NCBI GenBank assembly: GCA_001792895.1
Contig: MARA01000011.1
Span: 868,001-932,000 of the forward strand
DNA length: 64,000 nt
DNA from: Lentinus brumalis
Lineage: Eukaryota > Basidiomycota > Agaricomycetes > Polyporales > Polyporaceae
Direction: 5' to 3'
Shown here: positions 45,792 through 58,400 of the stretch, piece after piece
How the letters are laid out: the number at the start of each line of letters is the position of its first letter
Position numbering within the stretch: position 1 is the stretch's first letter
Position numbers and translations under genes: made by a program
The notes under the pieces: generated by a model
Databases searched by the model: none
Told to the model about the DNA's origin: nothing
The model's input: the letters and a program-made list of their open reading frames with translations, nothing else

Positions 45792-46149
45792 CAATGTTCC
45801 ATCTTGTGTACCATATCGATGCTTGTGTTGTCGTGTATATTATAGCATTTTATCGTCAACTGGCTGCTCATCCTTTGCGCAGACAAAAAGCACACACATA
45901 TACATAGGACAGGTCCAGCAGTCTGCGCAAGTCACAATATCAGCCCTACATGGGGCACCAATGGTGTATTACTTGAATAAGGACATGATGCCGTGAAAAC
46001 CTATTACTAAGTATGTCGTCTACGTGTCTAATACTGTGGTACGTCTATATGATTGTGCGTGCGTTGGTATGTGTGATGAGAGAACTATGCTAGTGCAGAG
46101 GTGCGTAGGAGGTGCATGCGAGAAAGAAGGCATCGTAAAAAACGTAAGA

Positions 46150-49100
46150 TTACCGCTTGGCATAACGGAGGAAACGTGACGCGACTGTAGAACGCGCGGT
46201 CAGTATTCGCTTGAGCTGGAGAAACGCAGATAGAAAGACTCACTGATCGTAGCAAGAAGGTTGAAGACGGAGAACGCGAAGAGCACCCATGCATCGCGCC
46301 ACCTGTTCTCGTAGCGGATGTTGAGTGGCTCATAGAACTGGTCTCCGACTGAGTACTGGCAGTAGCGGCACGCCGACGTGTCGTTCCCGTTGTCGAGGTA
46401 ACCACCAAAGCCCTGTACGAACTCGTTGGCCCACTGCAAGCAAGTCTGACCGCTCGGTGGATTGAACTGGATGAACTCATCCGCCTTGCACCGAATCGTC
46501 AAACCACTGTAAAGCGATGTCAGCACCCATATACCTCACTGCTCAATGTGGAAACTCACTGAAGCTCAGTGGAGAGCATGGCGCCAAGAGTGCGGGTGTA
46601 CGGGCTCAGTTCGTACAGCCACCGCCAGTACTTCGCCATGGACGGGTAGGGCAAAGTCACACCGCAGAATGTGCTCAGAACCAAGATGATAAAGGGGTTG
46701 AAGAGCGGGGCAATCTGCATGCTTGGGGACATCGCGCCAATGAATTGACCAAGGCTGACACCGAAGAGCTCCATGAATATGATGATGAGCAGCTGGAAGA
46801 ACTCGCCCCCGACACCCGCGGTGCCTTGGCCGAAGCCCATGGGGAAGACCTGCAGGCGATGGTGGTCAGCTAGTGATCTCCACCAAGTAGTGAGATACGC
46901 ACCATGAGCAGCCAGTAGACGACGGCGCAAAGTAGCGAGTAGGGCATCTCTCCAATGAGTTGACCGATGGCGAAGACGTAAGGCGAGTAGATGCGGCTGG
47001 AGGCCTCGCGGATGAAGATACGCCTACTGAGGATCCACATCGGCTCAAGCTGACCCATGACGATAGCGGGGAGGATGGTCGCCCAGAAGCTGGTGGGAAC
47101 GGATCAGCAATCGGACTCCCTGCATGACGTCGGTCCACTCACATTCCGAAGACACGGTACTGCAAGTCGCGCACACCGTTTCCGAGCTGCAAGAACGACA
47201 GCGAGATCCAGAGCGAGATGAACGCATGGACAAACAGACGGCTGAACACGTAGTCGGGCGAACGCCACAGCTTGACGTTGTTCCGTTGCACGACGTAGCG
47301 TAGCTGGTGCAAGAATGGAGTGGCATCTATACCAAATGACGATCAGACTGAGTTCCAGCGTACAAATGGCACCACACTCACATAGTGTGACCTCCTTCGG
47401 CTTGTCGTCGCCCTCGGACGCCGTGCCCTGTTTGATCCTCTCAATCTCGGCCAGCACCTCCTTATACTGCTTGGACTCGAGCCAGTGGTCCTTCCAGTCG
47501 CGATCACCGATGCGCGGCGTCAAACCGGCACCAATGGCGTCCAGCATGAATTCCGCAGGGTTGACGTTCGGCGGGCAATGGGCGCCGTGTTGAGCGAAGT
47601 AATCCCGGAGGATCTGGCAGTCAGGACCGATGTCGCCGAAGTAGACGGTCTCACCGCCACGCTCAAGGAGCAGAAGCCTGTCGAAGGTCTGGATCAACAG
47701 AGCCGACGGCTGATGGATCGTGCACAAGATGGCTTGGCCGTTATCGGCGAGCTTGCGGAGGAAGCGAACGAGGTTCCATGCGCTCTGTCCGTCCAGACCG
47801 GACGTAGGTTCGTCGAGGAAGAGGAGAGATGGACGACTGGCAAGTTCAACACCGATCGTGAGACGCTTGCGGGCCTCGACGCTGAGGGAGAAGACCAGAG
47901 CATCCGCGAGATCCTGGAGTTCAAGCACCTCAATCATGTCCTCGACGTATTGGTCCTTCTCCTCCTTCGGAACGGACGTTGGTTGACGGAGGTAGGCTGA
48001 GAAGCGCATTGCCTCCCGGACAGTAGCCGTGCCCTCGTGGACATCCATCTGCTCAGCGTAGGCCGTGTTGCGGGCGAAGTCGAGGTCGAGCGGCTTGCCG
48101 TCCAGAAGCAACGTCCCGGAAACGACGCCGATGTTCTTGCGCTGAGCAAGCACATCAAGACAGGTCGTCTTGCCTGTTGACGGGTACAGTCAATGGAGCG
48201 CTGAGGTATGATGAGGAAATGGACCCACCAGCGCCGGAAGCACCCATGAGCGCAGTCATCGTGCCAGGCTTGACATATCCATATACATCATGGAGCAGCC
48301 TGCGAGTACCGCCAGGGACGGGGACGTGGTAGTTGATGTTCTCCCAGGTGAACGGCTTGCCGTAGAACTTGGTGATGACGCCATCCTTCTCCTCAGCAAT
48401 GGATGCCTTCTCGCTGACGGTCTTGCCCCTGCCCCTACGCTGCTCCCTCCGTTCGCGGAGTCGTGCGTTCCGCTTCTTGGTGTCGTTGTCTTCGGGGGCG
48501 TAGATGGTGACGGACGAGCCGCCGTCGAAGTGGGGGAAGTACTCGATGAGGAGGATCTGGGTGATCTGGAACAGAATTAGGAATCCGACGACGACGAGGA
48601 AGTTGCGCCGCCAGATGTCCGTCACATTCAACCCGAAACCGAGGCTGACGTAGTTGCGGCCGCTGACAATCTGCTGTCCGGGAATCGCACCGAAGAGCGT
48701 GCAAATTTGGTTGGGGCCAAGACCATCTCTGCAGGGGAGAATGAGACCGCGCAAGATATCGCGTTATGGACAAACTTACGGATACTTGTTCACCCCCGGT
48801 GGATTGCGGGGAACGATGGAGTTGCCGTCACAAGTGAACTGTTAACCACCAATATGAGCTTACTAAGCAACGACGAGTGCTGCGGTGGAAACTCACCCCA
48901 ATGCGCATGAATTCGTTCTCCAAAGTACCGACGAAGGCTAAGAAAGGTTTGGAGTTAGCGAATGCTGAGGTGCTGAGGCAAGTAAAAACCGAGCGTACCA
49001 TATGCTACCGGGTTGATGTAGTACTGGAACGAGGATCAGCACAAGGTTGCGATAACTATCTGTGGGGAGTACTTACGATCCAGAACAGCCATCTCTTCAT

Positions 49101-51588
49101 CTGGAAGACCGGGATCATATAACCAGCATACTGGATCATGTTAGGGATGAAGAACGTCGCAAGACGGAACGCCGAGTCGAAGTTCGTGCACATGATACCA
49201 AATGTCCGGAAGAAGCCCTGCATCGACAAGAAGGCGAAGTAGATCTGCGACGCCGCGTCAGCCAAGATATGGGCAGATTATACGGCGTTCAACTTACGAA
49301 GATATGATAAGTGAAGAACCCGCCAGCCGACCGCGAGAGGTTCGACATGAAGTAGATGATCAGGTTGTATATGAAGATCCGGACTGCAGAGAACGGAATG
49401 TCGGCAAGAGTATTTGCCATCGCTACAGCGGCGGGACGGTAGAGAGCGTAATTGGTCTGGGAGATGAAATCAGAAACACCGCAAGAACATGTAACGCGAG
49501 CGCACATACCTGTTTCTTGAGAATAGGCCGACCAAGCATTTGAACGGGCATCTAACAAGCACGTTTCAGCGGTAACTCGATGCGGGAAAGATACAACATA
49601 GACCTACTTCGCCGAAGGTGTCAAGACAGCAAGTGAGAAGAGCAGCAAAAATGACTGAGCCCCGAGTGAAAGCACCCTGCGAGGTCAACTGGAGGTTGTA
49701 GTATGCAGCGCCGATAACAAGAGCCAAGATCTATATTACAGCGTCAGAACAGCCCCGCACGTCTTCATATGGTCACTCACCGTAGCCAAGCTAAAGCTCG
49801 TGATCAACTGGAACCGATCCTGCAGTCGCATCCTGAACTGACGAATGGCCAGCGCCTTGACCTGCCCGGTGAAGCCAAGCGTGTAAGGGGTCTTCTTGGA
49901 CACACCCTTCTGCTTTTCAGCGAGCACGGCAGCGCGAAATGCTTCCTGATCAGCCTTGTCGATCGCCATCTGCTCCTTGTACTTGGCCAGCTGGTCGCGC
50001 ATGTCTTGCGCAAATCGTGACCTTTGGAAGGCTTCCTCCAGAGCCTCAGGAGTGCAAGGGACATCGTCCTCCGAGCGTCCTGGAGCGAACTGCCGCTCGT
50101 TCGGGTCCGTGCAACCAGTGAGGTAGTCAGGCGTGCTCTGGCGAGGGAGCGACTTGAAGCCTAGGCCCTCAAAGTAGGCACGCGCCTCGGAGGGCGGACC
50201 GAAGTAGACCTGACGGCCCTTGTCAAGGACGAGGACTTTGTCGAAAAGCTCGTAGATACCCTCGCCGGCTTGATAACTAAAGAGACGGTCAGAATTTCTG
50301 TCAAGGATAGCAACACTGACGAAGTGGACACTAACAGAGTTGCGAAGGTCGTCTGTCCAAGAATATCGGTCATGACGCGCATTGCCTTGATGAAGTCAAG
50401 AGCAGTACTAGCGTCCAAGCCACGAGTAGAGTTGTCAAAGCAGAGGACGTGGGCACGGGTCGCCATCATCTCCGCGATAGAGACGCGCTTCCGCTCGCCA
50501 CCGGAGACACCCCGGACGAACTCATCACCCACGTATGTGTTAGCGGTGTGCGAGATGTTGAGCATTTTGAGGAGGGTGTTTCGAACGCTGTCGTGGAACT
50601 CTTTTCGAGACATGCCGGGGAGGCGACCCTTGGGGCCGGGGGTTTTCAGGGAGAGGGCAAAGTCGAGTGTCTGCGCGACGGTAAGGGTGGCGATATGGCG
50701 GTCATCTGTCCAACGCAAGTCAGCTTTCGCCGCGGCAGAAGTGGTTGTACTACGCACCTTCTTCGTTGTAAACGACCTCGCCCTTGTAGTGTTTTGCCAT
50801 ATCGTGAGCATCGATGCCAGCGTAGCGTACATCGCCGTAGACGGCGGCGTAATCTTGCCGCTGGTTCGCGATGGCCTTGAGGAAAGTCGTGCAGCCAGAA
50901 CCGGGGCAACCGAGGACCAGACACATCTCGCCTGGCTTGAGCAGCCCGGATTGCCTTCACGACCGGTCATATCAGTGTCCGAACTACTTCGACAGTGGCA
51001 CTTGGCACGTACGGTTGGAGGATGGTCATAAGAGGCGGTTTTGGCCGCACAGCCGGCACGACTGCCTCGACTATACGGCGTGCGAAGCGGTAAGGTGACA
51101 ACCAGAAGCCGAGCGCATCCTCTGCAAAATGTCGCTGTCTGAGTACAGTACTCGCATCGAGATGGTGGCTCACATACGTCCAAAAGTAGTTACATAGATC
51201 TATTACCGAAGTCGAGTGAGAAACGTTACATGACGGCATGTTGGCAGAAAGCGCCTACCTTGTGGCCAATACCGCCAATACCTTCTACTCGAAGGTCTTC
51301 CCAGGTGACGCCCACATGTTTGTGTGCGAGACCCGCGCGGTCGGCGGCAGCGGTGGTGGACGTCAGGTACGAACGCAAGTCAAACTCTTCATGCGGCTCG
51401 CCCTTCTCGACGTCCTTCTCGTTCGCGGACTGCGTCCGCTCGGAGTCGGCCTGCTGGGATCGGATCGAAAGGACTCGCTGGAGCTCATTGAACTGGGCCT
51501 CGGCCTGAGCAATGTCGACGTGATGGGAGTCTGGGAGAGGTGTCGCGTCGCCGCGGAGGGTGCGATCATCCGCTGGTGTATCCGCCAT
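46150..51588 (-). CDS. PDR-type full-size ABCG multidrug transporter
   Basis: ATP-driven exporter of the (NBD-TMD)x2 pleiotropic drug resistance class, in the plasma membrane. Start at 51588 ([18 protein letters not shown]). NBD1 has the family's degenerate Walker A with Cys for Lys ([12 protein letters not shown]), a canonical signature [13 protein letters not shown] and a Walker B region [11 protein letters not shown]. The first membrane domain includes FPHF-type loops, [15 protein letters not shown] and [21 protein letters not shown]2 has canonical Walker [16 protein letters not shown], a degenerate signature [15 protein letters not shown] and Walker [16 protein letters not shown]. The second membrane domain ends with [23 protein letters not shown]. 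One exon near the N-terminus is only about 22 nt (encoding IYVTTFG). About 20 introns join cleanly. Substrate cannot be inferred; roles in fungicide, terpene or lignin-phenol export are typical. Confidence 0.94.
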
Positions 51589-52541
51589 GGTGCACGGACA
51601 AGACTCGCAGAGCTGGCCTCGGGGAAGGGAGGGAAGCAGCAGGACGACACCGTGTGTCCTGCGCACTTATATCTTGAACGTTCTGGTCATCTTTGTTACG
51701 ATTACCGTGGGCGCCTCCTTAGCAAGCAAGCGGCTTGGAGGCTTCCCACGCAGAAAACGAGAGAAAAAGTCCTCCATCATCTCCGAGATAGGACCAACGC
51801 GATCCTCGGATGCTCACACAATCCTTCGACGCCATCTTCGGGCCCGGTCGTGTCACAGTGCATTACGCCTCCGCACAAACACTGACAGTCAAGCCATTAG
51901 TTTGTATGTATCTTCGGCCGCCACCCACAGCTTGAAGTGCACATGTCGGTCGGGAGCGAAGCCTGACTCAAACGCTCAGCCAAGGCCTCGCAGATGGGTG
52001 GGTCTACGGAGCCGGTACCGTGAGTCGACTCACGCTGCTATGTAGTACAGTCATATCCCGATCGGCATTGGCCAAGGATATGAACGCCCCCGCTCTGGCC
52101 CGGCGAACTACGACTCGAGGACGGTGCGGTACAAGGCCGAGCAGAGGTGTCTATATGCTAACAGTAATCAGTATCAATGACCGAACCTGCAGTCGTGTGC
52201 AGTCTGTACACAGCTGACAGGCTGCCTCGATGCCCTGACGGCTTCATACCGTTGAAACGGGCATTATGCGGACCGCCAGCGGTGATGCACATCCGAACTT
52301 GCAGATCTTAGACTGTGGGTGTGCATGCCTGGACCAGCTTCGGCGGGCCTCAGTAGCCTGAGATACCGAGTGCCCCGTGAGGGCCATTGAACCTCCTTAG
52401 TGTGACGAGAACTGGTCACAGGCGATCGCAACTGCGAGGAGGTGTGGACCAATGTGGGTGGGACGATCTGAGATCGGTGGCGCGTGGCCCTCAACAACGC
52501 TTGTATGGGCGCTTGGGAGGTTGCCCTCACTGCCGTCCACG
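51589..52541. promoter_or_regulatory. Intergenic region between divergent ABC transporter and EF-hand genes
   Basis: A 953-bp gap between two divergent start codons. No coding sequence with family resemblance and no repeat ends are visible. It presumably carries both promoters. Confidence 0.45.
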
Positions 52542-53992
52542 ATGCAACTCCTTGCTGGCCTCGCTTTCTTTGCCTATCTGCGCGCGGCTGCTGCACACGG
52601 CGGCCATGAGCACGACGGCCCCCTGCCAGGAGAGACCGTCGCCCAGTATGCTGCAAGACACGTGAGTCCCAGCAAGCGGTTGTCTGCTCCGATCCCGAAG
52701 ACTCTGACCGGCATGGACCTCCCCCCTCCAGATGGCCTCGGAGCACCACATGTGCGTTGAGACAGCCTCATTGTAGCATGACCTCTGACTGATGCCCGGG
52801 CTTGTAGTGACTCTTTCGATGTGCCGAGCTTCTTCCAGCTGCACGACCTCAACCGGTGCGTCATCTTCATAATCCCTGGAGTCCTCCCGAGCCGACCTAG
52901 GCCGTAGTGACAATCGATGGGACAAGGAGGAGATTGAGGCTATCTACGGTGTCCACCACGTCTACTCGCAGAAGAAGTCCAAGGTATGTCGTCACGACGC
53001 GTCTGAAATGCTCGCGTGCTCAGCACCAAGTGACGCGTGCAGGACGATGTTGAGCACCAGAAGAAGGCCGAGCATATTGTCAGCACAGTTTTGAAGCGTC
53101 TAGACAAGAACGGGGATGGGACAATCACGCTTGACGAGCTTGAAGCCGTCGGTCTGGACGGGCTTCCCAGCTTCGACGAGCTGGGCGCAGAAGGGCACCA
53201 CTACGACGTGGAGAGCGGTGCGTTCTTATGTTTTCCTTCACTTTCATGATACCCATCATCTTGCGTCACTCTCTAGAGTTCTTCCTGCACCACGAAGGTA
53301 CGTGTCTCCATAATACGAGCGCCCCGAGTACGCTCATCCCTCGATCCTACCCTTTCCTTATCGGATGACAGAGCAATACCACTCCACCCCGATACCCAGA
53401 CCGATGAGTCATACAACCACCCGGAGGACCTCGAGCACTTCGCGCACCACGAGAACATCGAGCAAATTGAGGCTGAACGGGAGGCCAAGTTCCAGGGCGT
53501 CTCCGTCGAGGAGGTCATTGCCCAGCACGAGCCGCATGATCACCCCGCAGAGGAGCAGCAGCAGCATGCCGACCCCAAGCTTGTCGTCCAGGACCCACAC
53601 AACGACCAGCTCGAGCCTCCTGCCGACGTCAATCCGCCTGCAGCCGGTGGTTCTCCCAAGAAGATCAACCGCGTCACCCCTCCGGAGAAGATGGACCCTG
53701 TAGAGCGGTATGCGAACGTCAAGGCGCAGGCGGAGGGTCAGGGCGAATGGGGTGCAGGTGAGGGTGGCTACAAGCCGCCCAAGTCGCCGTCGGATAAGAT
53801 GAGGTGCGTTCAGTCTTAGGATGTGCAGCGCAGGATTGGCTTCTTACTCGGTTACTTCACGCCGCCTTGCAGGAAGAACCTCCCGTACAAGGTGCATATT
53901 CCTCTCGTCTTACGCTGGCTTGCAAATAAGGACGCTGACTGTAGGATCGTCGTATTCAGTACAAGTTCCGCCGGACCTGGGGCGATTTCTGA
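52542..53992 (+). CDS. Secreted EF-hand protein, Ssp120/nucleobindin-like
   Basis: A calcium-binding secretory-pathway protein; yeast Ssp120, a distant relative, associates with Emp46/47 cargo receptors. Start at 52542 opens a signal peptide (MQLLAGLAFFAYLRAAAA) followed by a His-rich stretch (HGGHEHDG). Two EF-hands are visible: DLNRDNRWDKEEIEAIYG and DKNGDGTITLDELEAVG. After EFFLHHEEQYHST the frame must shift by one to read PDTQTDESYNHPEDLEHFAHH. The shift maps to the four-C run 53387-53390, and one missing C restores it. An alternative GTGTCT donor 4 nt downstream of the GTACGT site also restores frame but gives a poorer sequence. The C-terminal half is acidic and Gln/His-rich, then PPEKMDPVERYANVKAQ. 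Short final exons encode KNLPYK and YKFRRTWGDF. The gene is convergent with Dop1. Confidence 0.8.
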
Positions 53993-55495
53993 GCTCACCG
54001 ATCGGAGTATGTTTAGGGGCTTTGGTTATAAAGTGCCTGTTTGCACCTATGTGGGCATCGTCGTACCCAGCTGTGTATTTATCATTCGTTTAAGGAGTCG
54101 CTATCGCATACCTGCTTCGCTTGGTCACTGTCAATTGCAACTCCCGGATCTGGCTCAGTAACGCCGGCGAACGGACAGCTCATGATTGAATGTGAACTAG
54201 CAGCTTCCCTTGCCCTTGCCACGGAAAAATTGATACAGCATCGCACTCGGGCGGGCTGCTCTCGTCCGCCGCTGTCTGCGTACTTGTAACTTGTAACATA
54301 CGTGAACGGGCGGAAAGTTGTGTCATGCACGCCCTCGGAAGGGGGCGTCGGGATCGAGGAACTGGAAATTGAACGTGACATCGTTCGCTATTCCATCGCG
54401 CACGACGTCTTTTGCGGGGTGGCGGTTCATTTTGGCCAAGGGAGACGCGTCACGACGCGCCCGACACGCACATCGGCCAAGTAGTACGATGTTTTACTAT
54501 GGACGGCTTCCCGTGCCTCCATCACAGTCTCTCTCGGAAATGCGGGGAGAACTGTCTCAAGTCAACGGAGACTCGAATGCGGTCTAATAAGTTCCAACTT
54601 GAAGTCTTGGCATGCTGACTTGACTCCGGGACCAATCCGGGACAGTACGAGTACAGTATTAACTGGTGCTACTTTCTGGCTCAGACACTCCGAAGTGACC
54701 AGAGCGCCACAGTTGCCCCGTAGCCAGTTTATCCGACACAGAGACACGACCGTTTTTTACGTTGAATGTCTAGATTCAACCAAGGCTCGCGATGCCGGGA
54801 GCAGGTCGCTGCTGCGCCTGTTTCAGTACACACTCAACTTGACCGGATGACGTTGCAGACGTTGGCAGCCGAGAGAGGATGTCGTATATACAATGATCAG
54901 GAATCAGGGATGACTGAGGTTGGTGCGGGAGATGGACGTGCAGGACGGGTCCGGGCGGAGATTACTTAATAGCAACTTTGAGTCATGTCTCTACAGGGTC
55001 GTCAGTTTTGGCATGAAACGATCGTCTGCGCGACGCGACTTGCCTGGAAGCCATTCTGAAGCTGTTCCTGCCACGATGCAAGTAGTTCGAGAGAATTTCA
55101 GAAGCAAGAGCGAGGAAAGATTGCCTAGATAGGAAGGGGGTTCCTTTACAATACTTAGATTCTTAGGAAGATTGTGCCAAGATGATCGAGTGTGGGGTAT
55201 CCGGGGCAGGACACTATATATTGGCAATACCTTTCGTCCTGACCCACATAACCGACACGACCAAGATGAGGCCAAGGGAAAATTCGGAGAGTTGTGTATC
55301 GTAAGCAGTGGTATCGGGCTACAACAGCGGTGCCGAGCAGCAAGCTCGAGTGACAAGGGCATTACATGGGGCAAGTAAGGGTAATATGATGACTAGGATC
55401 CGGGTGGAACAGCATCTGCAGGAGTCAGAATGTCGGAAGCATCCGTGGCGTGCGCTACGTATGTACTGTAGTGTAACTCGAACGCACACAACACG
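53993..55495. other. 1.5 kb between convergent genes; nothing recognised
   Basis: Lies between the 3' ends of the EF-hand gene and Dop1. It contains only short overlapping open frames without conserved sequence. It is probably 3' UTRs plus non-coding sequence, and it is longer than the other convergent gaps in the window (about 170-360 bp). No TIRs or target duplications were found. Confidence 0.45.
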
Positions 55496-58400
55496 TTACC
55501 TCCCCTCGAAGAGGTCCTCGAGCAGTCCGCGCTCAACGACTTGCCAGTCGATGATGCCACCGCTGTGGTAGACGCTCTCGTACGATGAGATACTGGCGGT
55601 GGAGAAGAACGGCACCAAGTCCCGGACGCTGTCGATCTGGCGGAAGGACTGGAGAAGCGGTCGTCGCATCTGTGTGTTGTTGGCAGAGGGTGTTGGAAGA
55701 GTGGATGTAGGTGGTGGTCGGGCGTCGCTCTGGGGCATTTTGTTAGTTACATGAATCAGTCGTCAAGTAGAGCGACTACAAACCTCTGCTACCGGGAGGG
55801 CACCGACAGTCTCTGCCAGTCGGTCAAGGAGGGCTTCTGGGTACCACTCCTCCGGACGATAGACGGCATCGACGGTATCCGTGATGAAGATCCATTGGTG
55901 ACTAATGGAAGCGTCAGCATGTAGTTCACATCGGTTGTACAAGTACGGAGACCAACACTTGGAATTCCTCGGTTTGCAACACGAGTAATAGGTCAAGTAG
56001 TTTGCATGCGGAGAGGATGAGTCCAAGCTCCTCTGAGCCATCTGCAGGGATGTTCACGAAGATTTGGTCGAATATGCGATACTGAATGGTAGTGATTAAC
56101 ATGGTTTGTCTTGCTCGAGCGAGAAAACTCACCAGTTCCGTCAGAATGACTGGCCAGAAGCTCGAGAGGTTGTGAGGCGAAAGCCGACACAAGAGTACCC
56201 GTACACAGAGGAACACCTCGCTCTGAACGATGGGCGCAGAAACGTTCCTGAGGGTATCGACTAGCTTCTCTTGTATACTTGGAAGCTGGGTGAGGAAGTG
56301 ATTCTTCTCAGCCGACAAGATCACGTATGATAGGCGTCGAAGGTTCAGCGAGCGCAATAGCATCTCGTATTCCCTATTGGTGAAGATATTGGCCGATGCA
56401 ACCGTCGTGATTTTGCCTGCAGAGCGTTAGTATGGCTGCAGGTTAATGGATGTTCTGAAGGAGTTCACCTAGCAGCTCCGGGAGGGCGGTCTTATCCGTG
56501 TCGAAGAAAGACTTGACCACCGGCATCCATTTCTCGCCCGCGTCGGCCGTCGAGTTGAAACATCTATTGTCGTTCAGCGAGTCATACACCGGTGAACGCC
56601 ACGCTTTAACAGCAACGTTGATTTTGGTCATCTCCCGGATGATGGCGATGATATCATCTTCCAAGTCCAAAGGCCTCGCTTTGCCCTTGAGCGCCGGGTT
56701 GACGATATTGTAGACGACCTGATTGCACGCCGCCAGAATCTTGTCCGAGTCGATGAGGAACTTGCGAATGCTGGGCAGCGCGTCGGAAGCAATATAGGAG
56801 TTGACCTGGAAGAGATAAGCTTTCGACTTCATAGTGTAACATATGGCTGACCTGTTGGACAACATCTGTGCCATACGAGGATTTTACACCATCAGGCAGA
56901 GGTAACGATGCCGTGCTCGCATTCTTCTCGTCGACACTTTCGGTGACTACACGTGCAACGGATCAGCTTTGATGTGGAAGTTTACGTGAGGGTGTAGATG
57001 CTCACCGCGCAGTGTTGACGCCGGTGAGTCTCGACCGTTGGCAACAAGCGTATCTCGCTGTGCTCTTCGGATCCAAGAGCCAGACTCCACAGAACGGCCT
57101 GATAGTACACATATATCGAGAAGTTTGCCATAGGTTTCCTACCACGCACAAATCAGTCATTTCACTGCACGTTACCCCGGAGGGCGGCGACATACCTGCA
57201 TGTCCTTTCGTAACCGCCTGTCATCCAGTGCGGTTGTCTGCGACACCTTATCGGCAAGAACGGTAAAGCATCTGAGGTGAAGACAAGTGAGGCAGATCCC
57301 ACATTATAGCAAGTGAAAACTCACTTCAGCGCCGCAAACGCCTGTGGCTTGAAGTCGCGCAACGATACCAGCAGGTCCTTGGCGAGTTGCAGGAAGCGGT
57401 TCCACACCTGCAAAGCCAGCGGTCCTTCTAAACGCTTCAGGTACTGCTCGAGGAAATCGAAGAGGGTCATGTCGACACTGGTGTTCGATGTCAGCAGATT
57501 CAGAGGCGTGTTGACGAGGACACGTACAGATCCGGGAATGCCACCACCTTCTTAGTCCGTTCGGACAACCCAGGTATACGGCATGAGATGCTCTCACATA
57601 ACATGTGCACTGCGTTCTGAGCGCTCGACGTCAGCACGTCAACTAGGTCATACGCCGCCGATGTTTCCGCATTGTCTGGTCTCGCCTATAGTGAAGTTAG
57701 TGCCGGACGAACAGACTGAGACAGATATGACGTACCGAGACCTGTTCGTGCCAGCAATCAACCACAGCTTCCAGGACTTCGGTCGAGTGTGCGCGGAACA
57801 AGTGTTCGAGGACCCGTCGACTACGATTGCGAGCACGGGAGTAGATCAAAGCAAGGGACTCTTCCCTCGAGGCCCAGTCCCCCTCGTGAGGAAGGACCAG
57901 CTTGTCCCACATGGCATATAGAATTCGAACCGCATTATGCAAGCACCGATGGTCGGAAGTCCTCGCCTATAACCACAGTCAAATATGCAGCGGGAGACAG
58001 ACGCGTAGATACTCACTAGTGAAGCGTCGTCGGTTGCGCTGGAGACACCGTCCGAGCCGAAGACATTGGAGACGTAGCCAAGCAAGCCTCCGGAATCCTG
58101 CGCAGATCTATCTGCGGCTTGTTGCTCCTCCTCCGCGGGCTGTTCACCCGCAGTGCGCGTCATGCTGAGTAAGGAGAGCCGTTCGAGAGCCGTCAACAGC
58201 ATCATGAAGTCGGCGTCAGTGGTGTAGGACACGATGTCCTCTCCGCGCGGCCCGTCGACGGAGGCGTCCATGATTTCTGTCAGTGCTAGACGCAACTGCC
58301 TGCAGAGGCAGTCGGTGAGCGGCGTGACCACGGCCTTCAAGGTTTCCTTGAACTGCGGAACGGTCATCATCATGAAGTCCAACCAATGCTGCAATAGAGG

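Noticed and set aside
47485..48000. Plus-strand frame of 171 codons opposite the second nucleotide-binding domain of the ABC transporter
   Set aside because: It is an antisense shadow caused by codon bias in the ABC gene.
53281..53420. Alternative GTGTCT donor in the Ssp120-like gene that removes the frame break
   Set aside because: It is a weaker splice site than the adjacent GTACGT, and the resulting GTAIPLHP text fits the acidic EEQYHST context less well. It remains possible.
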